From Clusia tigrina (lineage: Eukaryota > Arthropoda > Insecta > Diptera > Clusiidae), in assembly GCA_920105625.2 (NCBI GenBank), contig OV050030.1:75097900-75161899 (forward strand): a DNA stretch of 64,000 nt, written 5' to 3'. Both the position numbers and the translations under genes were made by a program. The notes beneath the pieces are model-generated. The model worked only from the letters and a program-made list of their open reading frames with translations, did no database searches and had not been told where the DNA came from. Each line of letters begins with the position of its first letter. Positions within the stretch are counted from its first letter, which is position 1. Shown in pieces: positions 33,300 to 45,125 of this stretch.

Positions 33300-34690
33300 G
33301 ACGTTTTATTGCATCTTTCTGAATGGCCCGGATGTAGACCCAATTGTTGTCAACCATTGAGCTTCGATCCCGAACCACAAATTGTTGCCATACTAAACCG
33401 ATTCGTACACGTGGCGGATGAGCTAACTACTTTCATAAGTGATTTCGAAAGCCGTCCATTGGAGACTCGCTCTGCCATTTCGCTACACGATGGTATGGGA
33501 GAACTCGACTTTCTGCGGAGTTTCCTCAAAAATACCCAAACGATGGCGAGGACTACGCCAACAAAAATGGTGGCGAACTGCGGAAGTCTCTCCAAAAGCA
33601 TTAATGAATGGCTTCTATGTCTGTACACGCCCCTGTTGGAGTGCAGTCCAATACACCACGTTCTCACCGAATGCACACCCACCAAGAGAGTGGAGCTTAT
33701 AGGTGCGTACAATTTGTTTCCAACCTGCTCATCATACACCTACCTGCTCTAGATTTCAGGAACCAAATGTCACAACCCGTTGGCGTCTTGTAGGAAGGCA
33801 CGGCCTGTGTATGAATGGTTTGCCATCCTCGCATATAGCGGACAATTACCCCAGTACTGACTCATGCTCCTCCTGTCGGGATCGGCACCACACAATGCTT
33901 CACAGAAGTCCGCCACATACTGCACACACTATTACGTTAACCCGGCCACCACATGTTCAAGTTGGGAATCATAATAAAGCAGTCCAACACCTCTATTCAC
34001 CCTACACCTACATCATAAGTCACCAGTCATGCGCGCGGCAGATAAGGCGGGACCTAGTCCAAATCAACCTTGTGGTCGACAGCCAAACCGAGTGCAGCTC
34101 GGCACCGCCATGATTAATATAAAACTCCAGAGCGTTACTTATATGGGTCGGGCTCTGATATATTCGGGATCTGAGGGGTCTTTAATTTCAGACCGTTCCA
34201 TGATCGTCTTAAGCTGCCTGCGCGCACCAAACAATAAAAGTAGAGTAACACTCCAGATAACCTACGGCACTACGAAGCCCGTTTAAGCTCCTGTGACTTC
34301 CAATGACTTAGCATTAAATTTAGCTTACTGTCTCCAAAGTTAGGGTGGGATCTAACGCCTCTCTAGCAGCCACCACCAAAGGGCTGCTCCACTTCGAATT
34401 GAAAATGGTCACCTCCGGTGCGAATTATGCTCCTTATACAGCAATAAGGACGACATGGAGTACAATTATCCATCGACTTCGCATGCGCTACGCTGTAATG
34501 TATGTCGAAGATTCATTGGCAAACCGCGAGAGGAACCAGTGGAACGATTTCACTGGAACGACAGGGTTTTCCATGAACAAGTGGACTGCCAACTGTGAGC
34601 CCATCTTTCACGACCTATCGCCGGGCTTGTACTCCGGAAAGACTTATTCAAATATGAGGAGTCTTGTACCTCTAGTATCATAGATTTCCA
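33300..34690 (+). pseudogene. Pao-type BEL element, gag-protease remnant
   Basis: Around 33720-33900 the frame reads RFQEPNVTTRWRLVGRHGLC, then SSHIADNYPSTDSCSSCRD and RHHTMLHRSP, the BEL/Pao zinc region with two Cys lost (to Gly and Tyr). The protease follows at about 34110-34280 (MINIKLQ, then GRALIYSGSEGSLISDRSM), where the catalytic Asp of DSGS has become Tyr. A later piece (IFHDLSPGLYSG, SLVPLVS) is the end of protease. The order is right, with many stops. Confidence 0.68.
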
Positions 34691-34759
34691 ATATGGCCTG
34701 CATTGTGTTTTCTCTGCGTCCCAGGACGAACTGTGATATTCCGGTAAACTCTATCGACT

Positions 34760-35150
34760 TGCTTAATTAATTTGTCGTTTCCTCCCATCCAGACCAGTCA
34801 TCACACTGGTATGCAAGATCTCCCGGAACGAAGGCCAACGCATGGAAATGTGTACTACCTTGTGACCAACTAGTCACCTGGCACTTCACCCTGCAGCGCC
34901 AGCAACCCACATGCGCCATCTGCAGAGAGGAACACCACACCATCCTCCACATGTGAAGAGAATAGACGAACCGGATTCGGGCGTTACCATAGTGCCTCTT
35001 TTTGCAATAGTGCAAAACCGTGAACCCCTATATCCGATGGCTGACACCCTGTGTGAGCTTCACTATATTCTGCCTCTCAATTCGTAGCATGGCATGTAGC
35101 GGAGAGAATTCCCCACACCATGTCCCTCCGGACTGTGAGTAGCGATCAAA
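34760..35150 (+). pseudogene. Possible second Pao gag scrap
   Basis: LQRQQPTCAICREEHHTILH near 34890-34955 mirrors the C-x2-C...HHT(M/I)LH zinc segment seen at about 33880. The rest is not recognisable. It could be a rearranged piece of the same element. Confidence 0.4.
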
Positions 35151-35159
35151 CGTTTATGC

Positions 35160-36280
35160 CAGTCCGCAGCCATCTTCTATAATTTCTATCACCGATCGGC
35201 CCTTGCCATCACACACGTGCGATATCTCGCCGTTTGACTCGGTCACTTGGGTTTCGGCCATCGAGATCCACCACACTACTCTTTATTTGCGAACATGGAG
35301 CCACACATATACAGCAACCGAAAAAAGACGCCGCAGACCGCCTAGAATAAACACAATTACAATAAATATCTTCATAAAATTCCATTTGGAGTTTAATAAC
35401 AATAAAATAAAACAAACTATCAAATATACATCTAAAAACTTTTGCGGTAAATTCATGTATAGTATACACGTTTTATTTTTAACCGTTTTAAAGTTTAAGT
35501 TACGATTTTCCATAATCTCTGATTAAGCGGTGTAAGTCTAATATATGCTTCATATGGTGCAATATTTTTCCAATTCTAATTCTAATTAAACGGTGTAATC
35601 GAAATGACTACATGCTTTTTATTTCCTAATTAAAGTTAAAATAAGAGACTGGCACCAATTATTTTCTGGGTGTTAACATTGGAATTGTACTGGCCGTTCA
35701 ATTTTGGAATTGTTGTTAACTGACGTCGATTTCATACCAGGTACGTTAACATTCTATTCCCCGTGGAGTAGACCAACACCGTTTCGTAGAAAGGTAACAC
35801 AGTGGTGCAATCTGATCGATGATGAACAATTACTTATAATGTAATATAAAAGGATATAAATTTTAGAAAAAAATTCAATTTATAAATAAGAAATTTAACA
35901 AAATTCACTGAATTATTTGAATAACCAAAAAAAATTTCCTTCTTGAATTTAAATTAGATAAATAATAAAATCTGTTTCTTGTGAAAATAAGCCGTTTCTC
36001 AATAACATTTACCGAAATTTTACATAAAGAATATTTATAAAGCAAACTCTTTTATCTTTAATATTTACATTTTGATAATTTATTTTAAAGATTATTTTCG
36101 TCTTAACTTTTAATTTAACGTATAACAATTTTCTTTAAAACAATTTAAAACAAAAATTTCCAAAAAATTATTACAATAAATATAAATAAGTCACCCTCTA
36201 AATCATTTAGAATTTATTCTAAAGGTCACCACGTTTATATTAAATGATGTTTAATTCTGCTTCAACTGACGTTAACAGGA
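35160..36280. other. AT-rich non-coding stretch
   Basis: No gene or transposon boundary is evident. GTTAACA occurs at both ends of a short imperfect inverted repeat near 35672-35722. Likely intergenic or intronic host DNA. Confidence 0.5.
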
Positions 36281-36285
36281 AACTA

Positions 36286-36650
36286 TTAGCTGTGTTTCTT
36301 TCAATGCGAGTGTGAATAAAACGCTACCCGTCGTTTAACAGTCTAGCATTTGGCAGCACTGGTTTTGACAATTAAAATGCTTATACATACACATTTGTAA
36401 ACAAATTTTAAAGAGGAAAAGGAAAAATTGAAAATGGCAAATTCTGAGCAAACGTTGGTAATTTAACTTTAAATGTGTTTAATATACTATATGTTTTATT
36501 TAATTACAGTTTTTTATATAATTACAGCGGTTAATTCTTGGTTTACTCTTTTTCTCGTTCACAATAGACAACAAAAATGTCTTGATAGCACTTCACCTGG
36601 CGTTTTATTCACACTCGCCTGTAAAAGAACACAGCTACTGTATCACTGCA
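36286..36650. repeat. Imperfect inverted repeat pair (~45 bp arms)
   Basis: The left arm at about 36286-36330 (AGCTGTGTTTCTTTCAATGC then GAGTGTGAATAAAACGC) is the imperfect reverse complement of the right arm at about 36598-36642 (GGCGTTTTATTCACACTCGC then ACAGCT). About 270 bp lie between. It could be a small MITE or a local inverted duplication. Confidence 0.6.
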
Positions 36651-36905
36651 TCGTTAGTGAGGCGACAAAATTCGTTATTTAGCCATATAGAAAATTATAA
36701 TTACTGAATCACGCTACTGAATTCGGTTTTACTTGCTAGTTGATAATCCTAACGATCAAAAAAGGTACGAATAATAATCTTATCAGTTAAAAGTGTGTGA
36801 ACAAGTTATGTAGAATTAGTAGTGTAGTTTAAAAAAAATATGAAGTGTTTTAATGATATAATTTTATGTTTTCAACTGTCTCTTAGGCAGTCCTGTTATG
36901 AATTT

Positions 36906-37063
36906 TTACAAAAGCTGTCGTTTAGCAACTCGAAACGGGCAACGAGTCATCATTTTGAAAACGATCAATCCACACATGGCAAATATTACCCAGAATATAT
37001 ATACAAATAACAATATAAATCGATTTGGCTGCCAAAGTATAGTGTAGCTTAGGTTGTAATTTT
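36906..37063 (-). CDS. MPPE1: MPPE1/PGAP5-type metallophosphoesterase, last coding exon
   Basis: This 158-bp exon completes the split codon left by the exon at 37119-37599. It reads ENYNLSYTILWQPNRF, then a hydrophobic helix (FILLFVYIFWVIFAMCGLIV) and a basic end finishing KRQLL with TAA at 36906-36908. The acceptor AG is at 37064-37065, after a T-rich tract; the 55-bp intron (37064-37118) has GT...AG ends and keeps the frame. In the family a C-terminal membrane anchor holds the enzyme in the early secretory pathway, which fits. There are no stops inside. Possible polyadenylation signals (AATAAA on the minus strand) lie near 36500. I found this exon from frame and splice logic; it is too short to stand out as an ORF. 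Confidence 0.82.
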
Positions 37064-37118
37064 CTAAAAAATATATTAGCTATATTAATTTAAAAGAAAA
37101 AAGTACAAAATAGCTTAC

Positions 37119-37599
37119 CTAAAACTCCATATCCTATGCCTATTTTGAATTTACCCATGCGATATGAAGTTGTTGGTACCATTATTTCTAAATAGCTATG
37201 GTCTAGCTCTTTAATCGTTTTCAAATCGAAATGTCGCACTGCATTCTCGTAAAAGTTTATTACTTTTGTTGAGGGATGTAAAAAAAAGCGCGATTCGTGC
37301 CAATGCGCTGAGAATATCACATGTGGATCCAGATCATTTATTATTGCGCGTAATAATGGCCCACCACCAATTAAAATTGGGGCATGAGATACACCCACGC
37401 GTAAACGTAAATCATTATTATCACGGTCAGGATTCGAAAAGTTTAGTAACATACGATTTATCTTAAAGAACCGAATTCGCTTGTCATAATCGAATAAATC
37501 TCCGTGCATGAAATCAATCTCGAATCGACGAATATTTGCATTAGATATATACTCTCCATTCTCGCCTCCGATATCGTTATCACCAGGAACATGTATGTA
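37119..37599 (-). CDS. MPPE1: MPPE1/PGAP5-type metallophosphoesterase, penultimate coding exon
   Basis: It encodes the second half of a calcineurin-like phosphoesterase domain. In the family the enzyme (PGAP5) removes an ethanolamine-phosphate side chain from GPI anchors so that GPI proteins leave the ER. Visible motifs are YIHVPGDNDIGGENGEY (metal-binding Asn of the GDND box), GVSHAPIL (metal-binding His) and IFSAHWHESRFF (the HxH metal ligands). The acceptor AG is at 37600-37601, after ATAAATTTTC. The donor GTAAGC starts at 37118, after GGAGTTTTAG. The 481 bp leave one base of a split codon. Earlier exons, with the N-terminal Asp/His ligands, must lie to the right; none was found in the window, so the intron is at least 26 kb if the gene is whole. 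The uninterrupted frame with good splice sites argues for a live host gene. Confidence 0.9.
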
Positions 37600-37990
37600 C
37601 TGAAAATTTATGTGTACAATGTGAATTAATTGATTTAATCAATAAAATTATATGGTTATCATATTTAAACAATATTACAAAAAAATATATATGGAAACAT
37701 TTTTATATAAAGTAGTATTGTATTTGTTGTATATAACCTCTCAAAAACATGTACATACTCACATAAGAGCACTCGTATACGCACATATTCTATGGATATT
37801 TAATAAGCTAGCGTAGCCTTAATTTAAGAGAAAGAAAATAAAGGCAGTCGTTATCACAAAGGAAGGGAAACTAGAAAGTTCCTTTTACAAAGACACAATC
37901 ATTTGACAACAAGGTGGGATTGTTGGGAGGTTGCAAATATTTTTAACAATACTCTAACCTAAACATCCTTTCAAACTATATACATATATA
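37600..37990. other. Intron of the MPPE1-like gene, no feature
   Basis: AT-rich DNA upstream (minus sense) of the 37599 acceptor. I see no exon or transposon in it. The gypsy LTR begins at 37992. Confidence 0.5.
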
Positions 37991-37991
37991 C

Positions 37992-38460
37992 TGCTACGAA
38001 ATTACCCTCTTGACAATTTATTCTGTTACGAAATTGCCCTCTTGAGAATTTACTCTAACTCTCTATACTCGGATTCGTACCACTGGACCGTGTAGTAATC
38101 AAACAATGGCAGGGTAAATTAAAATAATTAACTTTATTTAATTTTTGCATTTTACACGTAATAATGGGCTTAAAGTTTACTTTATCACAAATTGCACTTT
38201 ATTTAATAATTCAATTATCACTTTATTACTGTAATGATGGGCTCAAAGATTTGTATAGCGGCGCGAGAGCTAGCGCAAAATGTAATCCGGCGACTTCAAG
38301 AGTACAGCCAGATATTTGGGTGAGAAGCGAAATGTATGATCGGCATGTAATGATGGGCTCAATGTATTGTATAGCGGCGCGAGAGCTAGCACACAATTTT
38401 AATCGGCGACTACAACAGTACAGCCAAATATTTTAATGAGAAACGATATGTTTGGTTTCC
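37992..38460 (-). repeat. gypsy LTR (same family as 40394-40741), with internal repeats
   Basis: TGTTACGAAATTGCCCTCTT at 38024 matches the LTR end at 40394 and stays similar for about 150 bp. A 32-bp copy of the terminus (TGCTACGAAATTACCCTCTT) sits just before it at 37992. Then come two ~116-bp units starting TAATGATGGGCTCAA (38233 and 38349), each holding GTATAGCGGCGCGAGAGCTA. These units are absent from the LTR at 40394, so the two LTRs come from different subtypes. Confidence 0.75.
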
Positions 38461-38771
38461 AGATCGAATCTGATTTATTGATAAAATCTTATCGCTATTT
38501 ATACCTTAATTTCTTATGTGCTAAGACTTAGTATATAATATATAAAGAGGGCTTTTGCAATGTCAGCGGAAAGTATCACGGTCAATGCCGGCGTACATTC
38601 GTTCAAGGGCATTGAACATTAGAATACAGCGTAATCAAAAACGTGCGCGCTGTTCGCGCTTCATAACGTGGACATTCTTATATGAGAGTTCGATGTACTT
38701 ATGTTGGGTCTCCGTTCACATTGCATGTACCTACGCCGCGTATGGTGTTGGTGTTTATGTGTATATACATA

Positions 38772-39835
<1,064 letters not shown>

Positions 39836-39879
39836 CTTGCACACGATACGTGCACCACACTGTACACGAGCTCTACTTA

Positions 39880-40354
39880 GAACATATGCTTGCGATGTTC
39901 ACTACCATACTTGCGCTGAACGGCATTCATCAAGCTTTCATAACAGTCTCGTCCACTTTCTGAGATAATTTGAAGTACATCAGCAGCAGCACCTTTCAAA
40001 GAAACAGTAAATGCAGCCACTTTTTTCGCAAGAACTCCAACCATTTGTGCTAGCGGTAGTCTGAAAACTGCTTCTGAAGGCATCCTCTCAGCGGTTGCTT
40101 GAGAATTACTGTATTACCCCAATAAGTGCACTCATGTCAAAGTTACCCAAGTTAGTTTCTTGCGGTGTTTCTTCTTGTCGAGATGTCGTTTGCTTTTAAA
40201 TTTGAAATTCATGCTCATCGACGTCTATACCCTGCTCCTCTAAAGCTCTTCTTAATCGCACCTGTAGCTCCGCTTTAAGCCCATGTGTTTGCAAGATTAA
40301 GCACTCAAGCTCCTTCTTGAGCTGCTCCAATCTCAGTTTTTCAAATTTAACCAT
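39880..40354 (-). pseudogene. gypsy gag with SAP-like N-terminus, truncated
   Basis: ATG at 40354 opens MVKFEKLRLEQLKKELE, then GLKAELQVRLRRALEEQGID, a SAP-like helix pair used at the gag N-terminus by some insect gypsy elements. After stops, the segment FRLPLAQMVGVLAKKVAAF and [20 protein letters not shown] matches gag capsid sequence. It ends at HRKHMF near 39880, about 50 bp before the (TA)n tract. The PBS and LTR lie directly upstream. Confidence 0.8.
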
Positions 40355-40371
40355 TGTTTATTACAGACACA

Positions 40372-40391
40372 CGATCCCACTTCTGACACCA
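40372..40391 (-). promoter_or_regulatory. gypsy primer-binding site
   Basis: TGGTGTCAGAAGTGGGATCG on the minus strand, two bases after the LTR end. The sequence fits the 3' end of a tRNA-Leu (from general knowledge of tRNA ends, not checked). It would prime minus-strand DNA synthesis. Confidence 0.75.
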
Positions 40392-40393
40392 AT

Positions 40394-40741
40394 TGTTACG
40401 AAATTGCCCTCTTGACAATTTACTCTAACACTTTGTACTCGGATTCGTACTACTGGATCGTGTAGTAATCAAACAATCGCTGGTTAAATTAAAATAATTA
40501 ACTTTTTTTAATTATTGCAAATTACACACTTAATATTAGGCTTAAAGTTACAATAATGTAGAAGTTTCTGGATCATTCTAGAAACTTATATACACCACGA
40601 ATCTTATATACACATTAAACGGGAACATTCTATACACCACACATTCTATCTTACCACGTCATAGGGTGGTACACACAGCTTCAAACTCCAGATGGGATCC
40701 TAAAAGTATGCAATCACGTTTCAGTTTGCAATCACGTTTCA
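40394..40741 (-). repeat. gypsy LTR shared by a pol end and a gag start
   Basis: On the minus strand it runs TGAAACGTGATTGC ... CGTAACA, about 348 bp. A polypurine tract (AAGGTGAGGGCAG, 40742-40754) precedes it and a PBS follows it. Its start contains two GCAATCACGTTTCA repeats. It is therefore both a 3' LTR and a 5' LTR. Confidence 0.75.
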
Positions 40742-40754
40742 CTGCCCTCACCTT

Positions 40755-41211
40755 AATCTTGTTTGTCCCGAACAAGGATAGTACTGCAACCTTCATAAGG
40801 AGATAGCCTCTCCAAATGAACGACTTTCATTTTGCTCCTGACATTTCTCGTCAACTGGATGCGTTATACTCCATCATTGATCCGCTTTATCACCTTATAA
40901 GGCCCTTCCCAGTGTGTTTGCAGCTTTGGCGATAATCCCTTTTTCCTTTGCGGATTATGAAGCCTAACTAGCTGCCCTTCCTGAAATCCCTTAGAGTTTT
41001 CTCGTACATCATATCTGGCCTTCCTTTTATCACTCATCAGTTGTGTACGATTTCTGCTGTTTCCTTGAATTTCATTCAACTGTTCTCGGTTTTCAGATAC
41101 ACAACTGGAAGTACTGTAAATGGCTGTCGAGTACCTTTTTATTAGCTCGTATCTTGCTTTTCGTGTCCAGCGGTTGCCTCCTTGTTTACAATTGCTGAGA
41201 TTGCCTGGCAA
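40755..41211 (-). pseudogene. gypsy integrase C-terminal end
   Basis: SDKRKARYDVRENSKGFQEG, then GQLVRLHNPQRKKGLSPKLQ and THWEGPYKVIKRINDGV, is the integrase C-terminal (chromodomain-side) region of gypsy pol. A stop (TAA/TGA-type) interrupts before RIQLTRNVRSKMKVVHLERL. The coding end lies just before the polypurine tract. It belongs to the element left-ended by the LTR 40394-40741. Confidence 0.82.
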
Positions 41212-41260
41212 TTTCCAATTACTTTCCCTTTTGCTATGGTTTTAGCGGTAATTGAAAAAT

Positions 41261-41545
41261 TCACTGCTTTATCAGGTACGACTCGGCTCTTTGCTTCCCA
41301 ACATCGCCGCCCATTTTGGCCCGTATAACTGCCTTTGACTTGGGTGGTATTTTTGTCCGCCGCGATACAATGGCTTGTCTAGCACTTCTATACATATACT
41401 CACCAATGAATAACGGAATATGTTCGCATATCTCAGCAGTCGGCTTTTGAAAACTAGCGTGAATCCATTCCGAATTTTTTGGAGTGTAGTGTAGATCGCC
41501 TCTTCGTGGTGCACTCTGGGTAGCGCTAAATGGTCTATATCCCGG
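41261..41545 (-). pseudogene. gypsy protease/linker scrap
   Basis: TKIPPKSKAVIRAKMGGDVG resembles the linker after gypsy protease, preceded by a less clear segment (RRGDLHYTPKNSEWIHASF). LOA-D is inserted at its upper end (41549). Assignment is moderate. Confidence 0.5.
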
Positions 41546-41548
41546 CAT

Positions 41549-42430
41549 CCGGTGCAAACTTCGTGTGGAGAGCATATGATGTCAGACGGCACGACCCTGT
41601 TCGTCCACGGACTACCCCCAACAATCTTTTTATTTGATTGCTCCTGGGCTGCCGGGTGTGGCTTCTGGACCAAATACCACTGGGGTGAAACCCAGTGTGA
41701 GCGGCTCCAGTTTAAGGTCACACCCGTCTCCGTCCCGTTAAAACCTTGTTAGGCCTCAAAGTACGTTCGAGGTAAGTCGTCATTTGGTTGACGGTGTGGG
41801 TTGGGTTGAGACTGGCCGACCCCGCTTCACTGTCTGATAAAGACAAGGGAGCGCTCGCATGGGCTCACAAAAATGTTGGTGCTCGTCCTGTAAATCTGGC
41901 CGGGGGCCAAGCTTTTCCCAGAGACCAGATCCCGAGCCGCCTGCGTTCTAGGGCCTGGGTTCCGGCAGAGCACTCCTCGCCGAAACAAATTCTGGAGCTG
42001 CTTCGGCTTAGCAACTACGACCTCCCCACGAATGACTGGAAGGTCGCTAAGATAAGCGAGCCCAAAGGCAACTCCCGCGAGATCCTCATTATTTTCAATG
42101 AGCTGCTAATTAATGCCAAAAAGGTCTGTAGGAGCGACAACCAGGGAGCAAACAAGCCCCCACACAGGCCGAATCGGATCTCACCTTCGATGATGGGGAG
42201 AGTTACGCTTCGGCCTCAGAATCGGTTGGCAGTTTCAGCGGACGTCCGGTAGTGAATACAGTCGACGTTGGGGATTCTCCTCTGTCTGAGGAGGGGGACG
42301 CCAACGAGACGATGATGGCCACCTCCGTGAATGGTGAGAATATTACAGATTAACCTTCACCATTCAATAGCTGCCTCGGCAGCCCTGATCCTCCACCTGA
42401 GTCAAAAAGAAGAGGAACTCATACTGGTCC
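41549..42430 (+). mobile_element. LOA-D: LOA-clade element, deleted and 3' truncated
   Basis: It starts with the same CCGGTGCAA as LOA-B at 48786 and follows LOA-B's 5' UTR and ORF1 closely (SDKDKGALAWAHKNVGARP; RAWVPAEHSSPKQILELLRL), with internal deletions and frameshifts in ORF1. It breaks off within the first 30 codons of ORF2 ([15 protein letters not shown]), where LOA-B reads CAAGAACC and this copy goes into a (TA)n tract. Confidence 0.85.
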
Positions 42431-42569
<139 letters not shown>

Positions 42570-43275
42570 TCTAAGTAGCTCGCCGCCAATTTTGGCGTAC
42601 TTTGATTTTGAAAAACTTCTTTGTTGACCACCGATGCTAGTAATGAAGCATTAGGAGCGGTGCTGTCACAAGGTCTGGTGGGGAGTGGCAGGCCAATTGC
42701 GTTTTTGTTAGCAGGGCGTTGAGTGATGCTGAAAAAAGGTATTCGACTTTAGAGAAGGAGTTTTAGCCATCATTTGGGCCACCAAAAACTTCAGGGCGTA
42801 TCTGCTAGGACGTCCGTTTACAATTTACACTGATCACCAGCCATTGCGTGGCATAGGGAATTTGCAGGACCAGGTCTCCAAGTTCAAGCATAAGTTGTCT
42901 GAATAAGATTTTGCGATCATCTATAAGCCTGGGAAAACAAATTTGAATGCTGATGCGCTCAGCAGGGTACCGCAGAAGGTACCAGTAGTGGAAACTAGGG
43001 CCAAAGCAAGGTCAGAAAAGGAGAAGGTCGGGAGAAGTCAAGAGGGTAAAATTGATGCAACGCTAGTTGTGAGTGATACGGCTGACGATGCCAATGAACA
43101 ACCAGCCTGTAGTGTGGAATGGCTGGAGGAGTCATCGATCTCTGGCAGAAACTTGCGTAGTTTCGCCAAGGAAGACGGTTCAAATTGGGACCAGTGGTTG
43201 ACTACAGCTATGCACGTGCACAACAATACTGTTCATATGTTAACTAAACATATTCATGAAGATATTGATTATTAG
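42570..43275 (+). pseudogene. gypsy RNase H and integrase scrap
   Basis: In three frames it reads [23 protein letters not shown] and LAIIWATKNFRAYLLGRPFT, then IYTDHQPLRGIGN (RNase H Asp) and YKPGKTNLNADALSRVP. It then moves to SFAKEDGSNWDQWLTTAMHV, a late integrase segment, so the tether and integrase core are deleted. Truncated by the (TA)n tract on the left. Confidence 0.82.
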
Positions 43276-43289
43276 CTTTTGAATGTCGT

Positions 43290-44098
43290 TTAGAACATTG
43301 AACAATACCACCTCTAATTCTACTTTGAAGGAAATTATACATACTAATATTTTTAAATAATTATTGAATTGTCTGTTGTCTTCAACATTGCATCCCACTA
43401 TAAGCTTGGTGTAGCTAAATAATGAACAGGACCTCTTTCGTAAACACATTTATATATTTTTCAAAAGTTTTCAAGTTAAACTCAGCGTAACAATTAGTGC
43501 AAGTAATGATTGCTCGCTAATTTACATTGATGTGACAAATGGTTCAAGTGCTAGTTTGGCCATCTGCAACTAAAAACATTGACGTGAATTGTTCATATAA
43601 AGCCGGTGCATCGGAATATTTGGTGACCCCCAAGGAACATCCCTTTGAAGGATGTCAATAGAGTGGTATTTGTATCACAGAGTCCATAAATTCTCCGCTG
43701 CGTCAAGAGGACATGCAGCCCATCAAAACAATAAGTTTGCAAGGGCAAACCATTATGATATTTTCAACGACTTCTAACTCGTTCAAGTTTGAGTAATAAT
43801 TAATCGCTCCAATATCAACGCAGTAGAATATCATCACGAGTCCATCATGAGAAGCTTTGAAGATTTTTTCATCCAACAAAATGAGTTAGGCGATGAGGTG
43901 TAAGATCTCATCCGCCACTTCAACAACAAAATGAGTTAGGCGATGAGGTATAAGATCTCATCCGCAACTTCAGGAAATACTCTGCTGAAAGGAAAACGGC
44001 ACGTACCTTAAAAATCATATCCGTCGGATTAACAATGGAAAAAGTTCAAGCACAACTACTCAACGTTGAGATTATGAAACGATCTCCCAAAATAACAC

Positions 44099-44099
<1 letters not shown>
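43290..44099 (+). pseudogene. LTR-element leader and gag start, decayed
   Basis: TGGTGACCCCCAAGGAAC at 43621 looks like a primer-binding site, so 43290-43619 may be LTR sequence. About 230 bp on, an AT-rich leader gives way to NELGDEV and LIRNFRKYSAERKTARTLKI, which resembles a gag N-terminus. A ~50-bp segment around CAACAAAATGAGTTAGGCGA is duplicated in tandem (about 43876-43925 and 43926-43975). It ends in a (TA)n tract. The family is uncertain. Confidence 0.5.

Positions 44100-44177
<78 letters not shown>
44100..44177. repeat. (TA)n microsatellite
   Basis: 78 bp of pure TA between a gag scrap and the 5'-truncated LOA-A. Confidence 0.97.
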
Positions 44178-44178
<1 letters not shown>

Positions 44179-44218
44179 GGTGAAGCAGAAGGCTTCCCTC
44201 GAGTGAGCGACGAAAGTC

Positions 44219-45125
44219 GTGAAGGAGTCTCAAGCTCCAACACAACAGGCTACAAAACGTCAACGGTCCCTAGAAGAGACCACCCACCCGGACCCAAAGA
44301 AGTTTAAAAAGCGCGGTACTGTCACCACGAAGTCCTTCAGCGAAGTGCTGAAAGGACACCAGGTCATGGCGGTCATAGATCGTAATGACCCGGATGGCAG
44401 TATCGCTTCTGAGTGCTGGAAAAAGGTAGAAGTAAGCCTTTCAAGGGTCTACCTCCAGCTTTTGAAGGAATTCCCAGGTGGTTTTCCTTCTTTTCGCGAC
44501 AGCGGATGGCATCAGGGCCACGTGAAGCTGATTGCCTGCGCGGATCAAAGGTCAGTCGACCTTTATAAGATTGCGATCTCCAGGATAGGGGAAGCATGGG
44601 TTGATCCCTAGTAGACCTAGAGCGCGCGCGTGGATCCCAGCCGAACCGTCTGACCCTGAGGCTATCCTGGAGATTTTTAGGCTGAGCAACCAGCAGCTCC
44701 CGACTAATAATTGGAAGGTTACTAAGGTAGAGGAACCAAGAGGGGATTACAGGTCAATAACCCTTGTGGTGAACGCCGAATCTCTGGCTACTCTAGCGAA
44801 ATCCAATTGGGTCGTGGGCTATGGCTTCTCATCCACAAGCCTTAAGGTCTACAAAAAGGACGGGCAACCGTCTTACACGGATCAAGCGGTAGTGAATCCC
44901 TCAGGGGTAACTGCTGATCCTGCTGCTGCTGAGGACTCCGCCATGCACCCGAAACGCAGTGACTCTATGTCAACTGTGGGGGGTTTGGAGAGTCTCCTAG
45001 GGACAACCACACTCAGTGAGGAGGAAGTCTTTCTGGAGTCAGACTCGGAGTCTGAGGCTGATGTCACGGTGGTGGAGGTGACCAGCGCTACAAGTAGCAG
45101 AGATGCTACGAATAGTGCAGATTAA
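44219..45125 (+). pseudogene. LOA-A ORF1 C-terminal half, broken
   Basis: The frame to 44611 gives KSFSEVLKGHQVMAVIDRND, GWHQGHVKLIACADQRSVD and ISRIGEAW; after a shift near 44605 the frame to 45125 gives RARAWIPAEPSDPEAILEIF and LKVYKKDGQ. These match LOA-B ORF1 (GWYQGHVKLIACSDERS; RSRAWVPAEHSSPEEIL). It probably binds element RNA and has no zinc knuckle. It overlaps the ORF2 start by 23 bp, as in LOA-B. Confidence 0.82.

Noticed and set aside
36473..36682. 69-codon plus-strand frame downstream of MPPE1
   Set aside because: It overlaps the inverted repeat, has no recognisable domain, and probably contains intron or UTR sequence.
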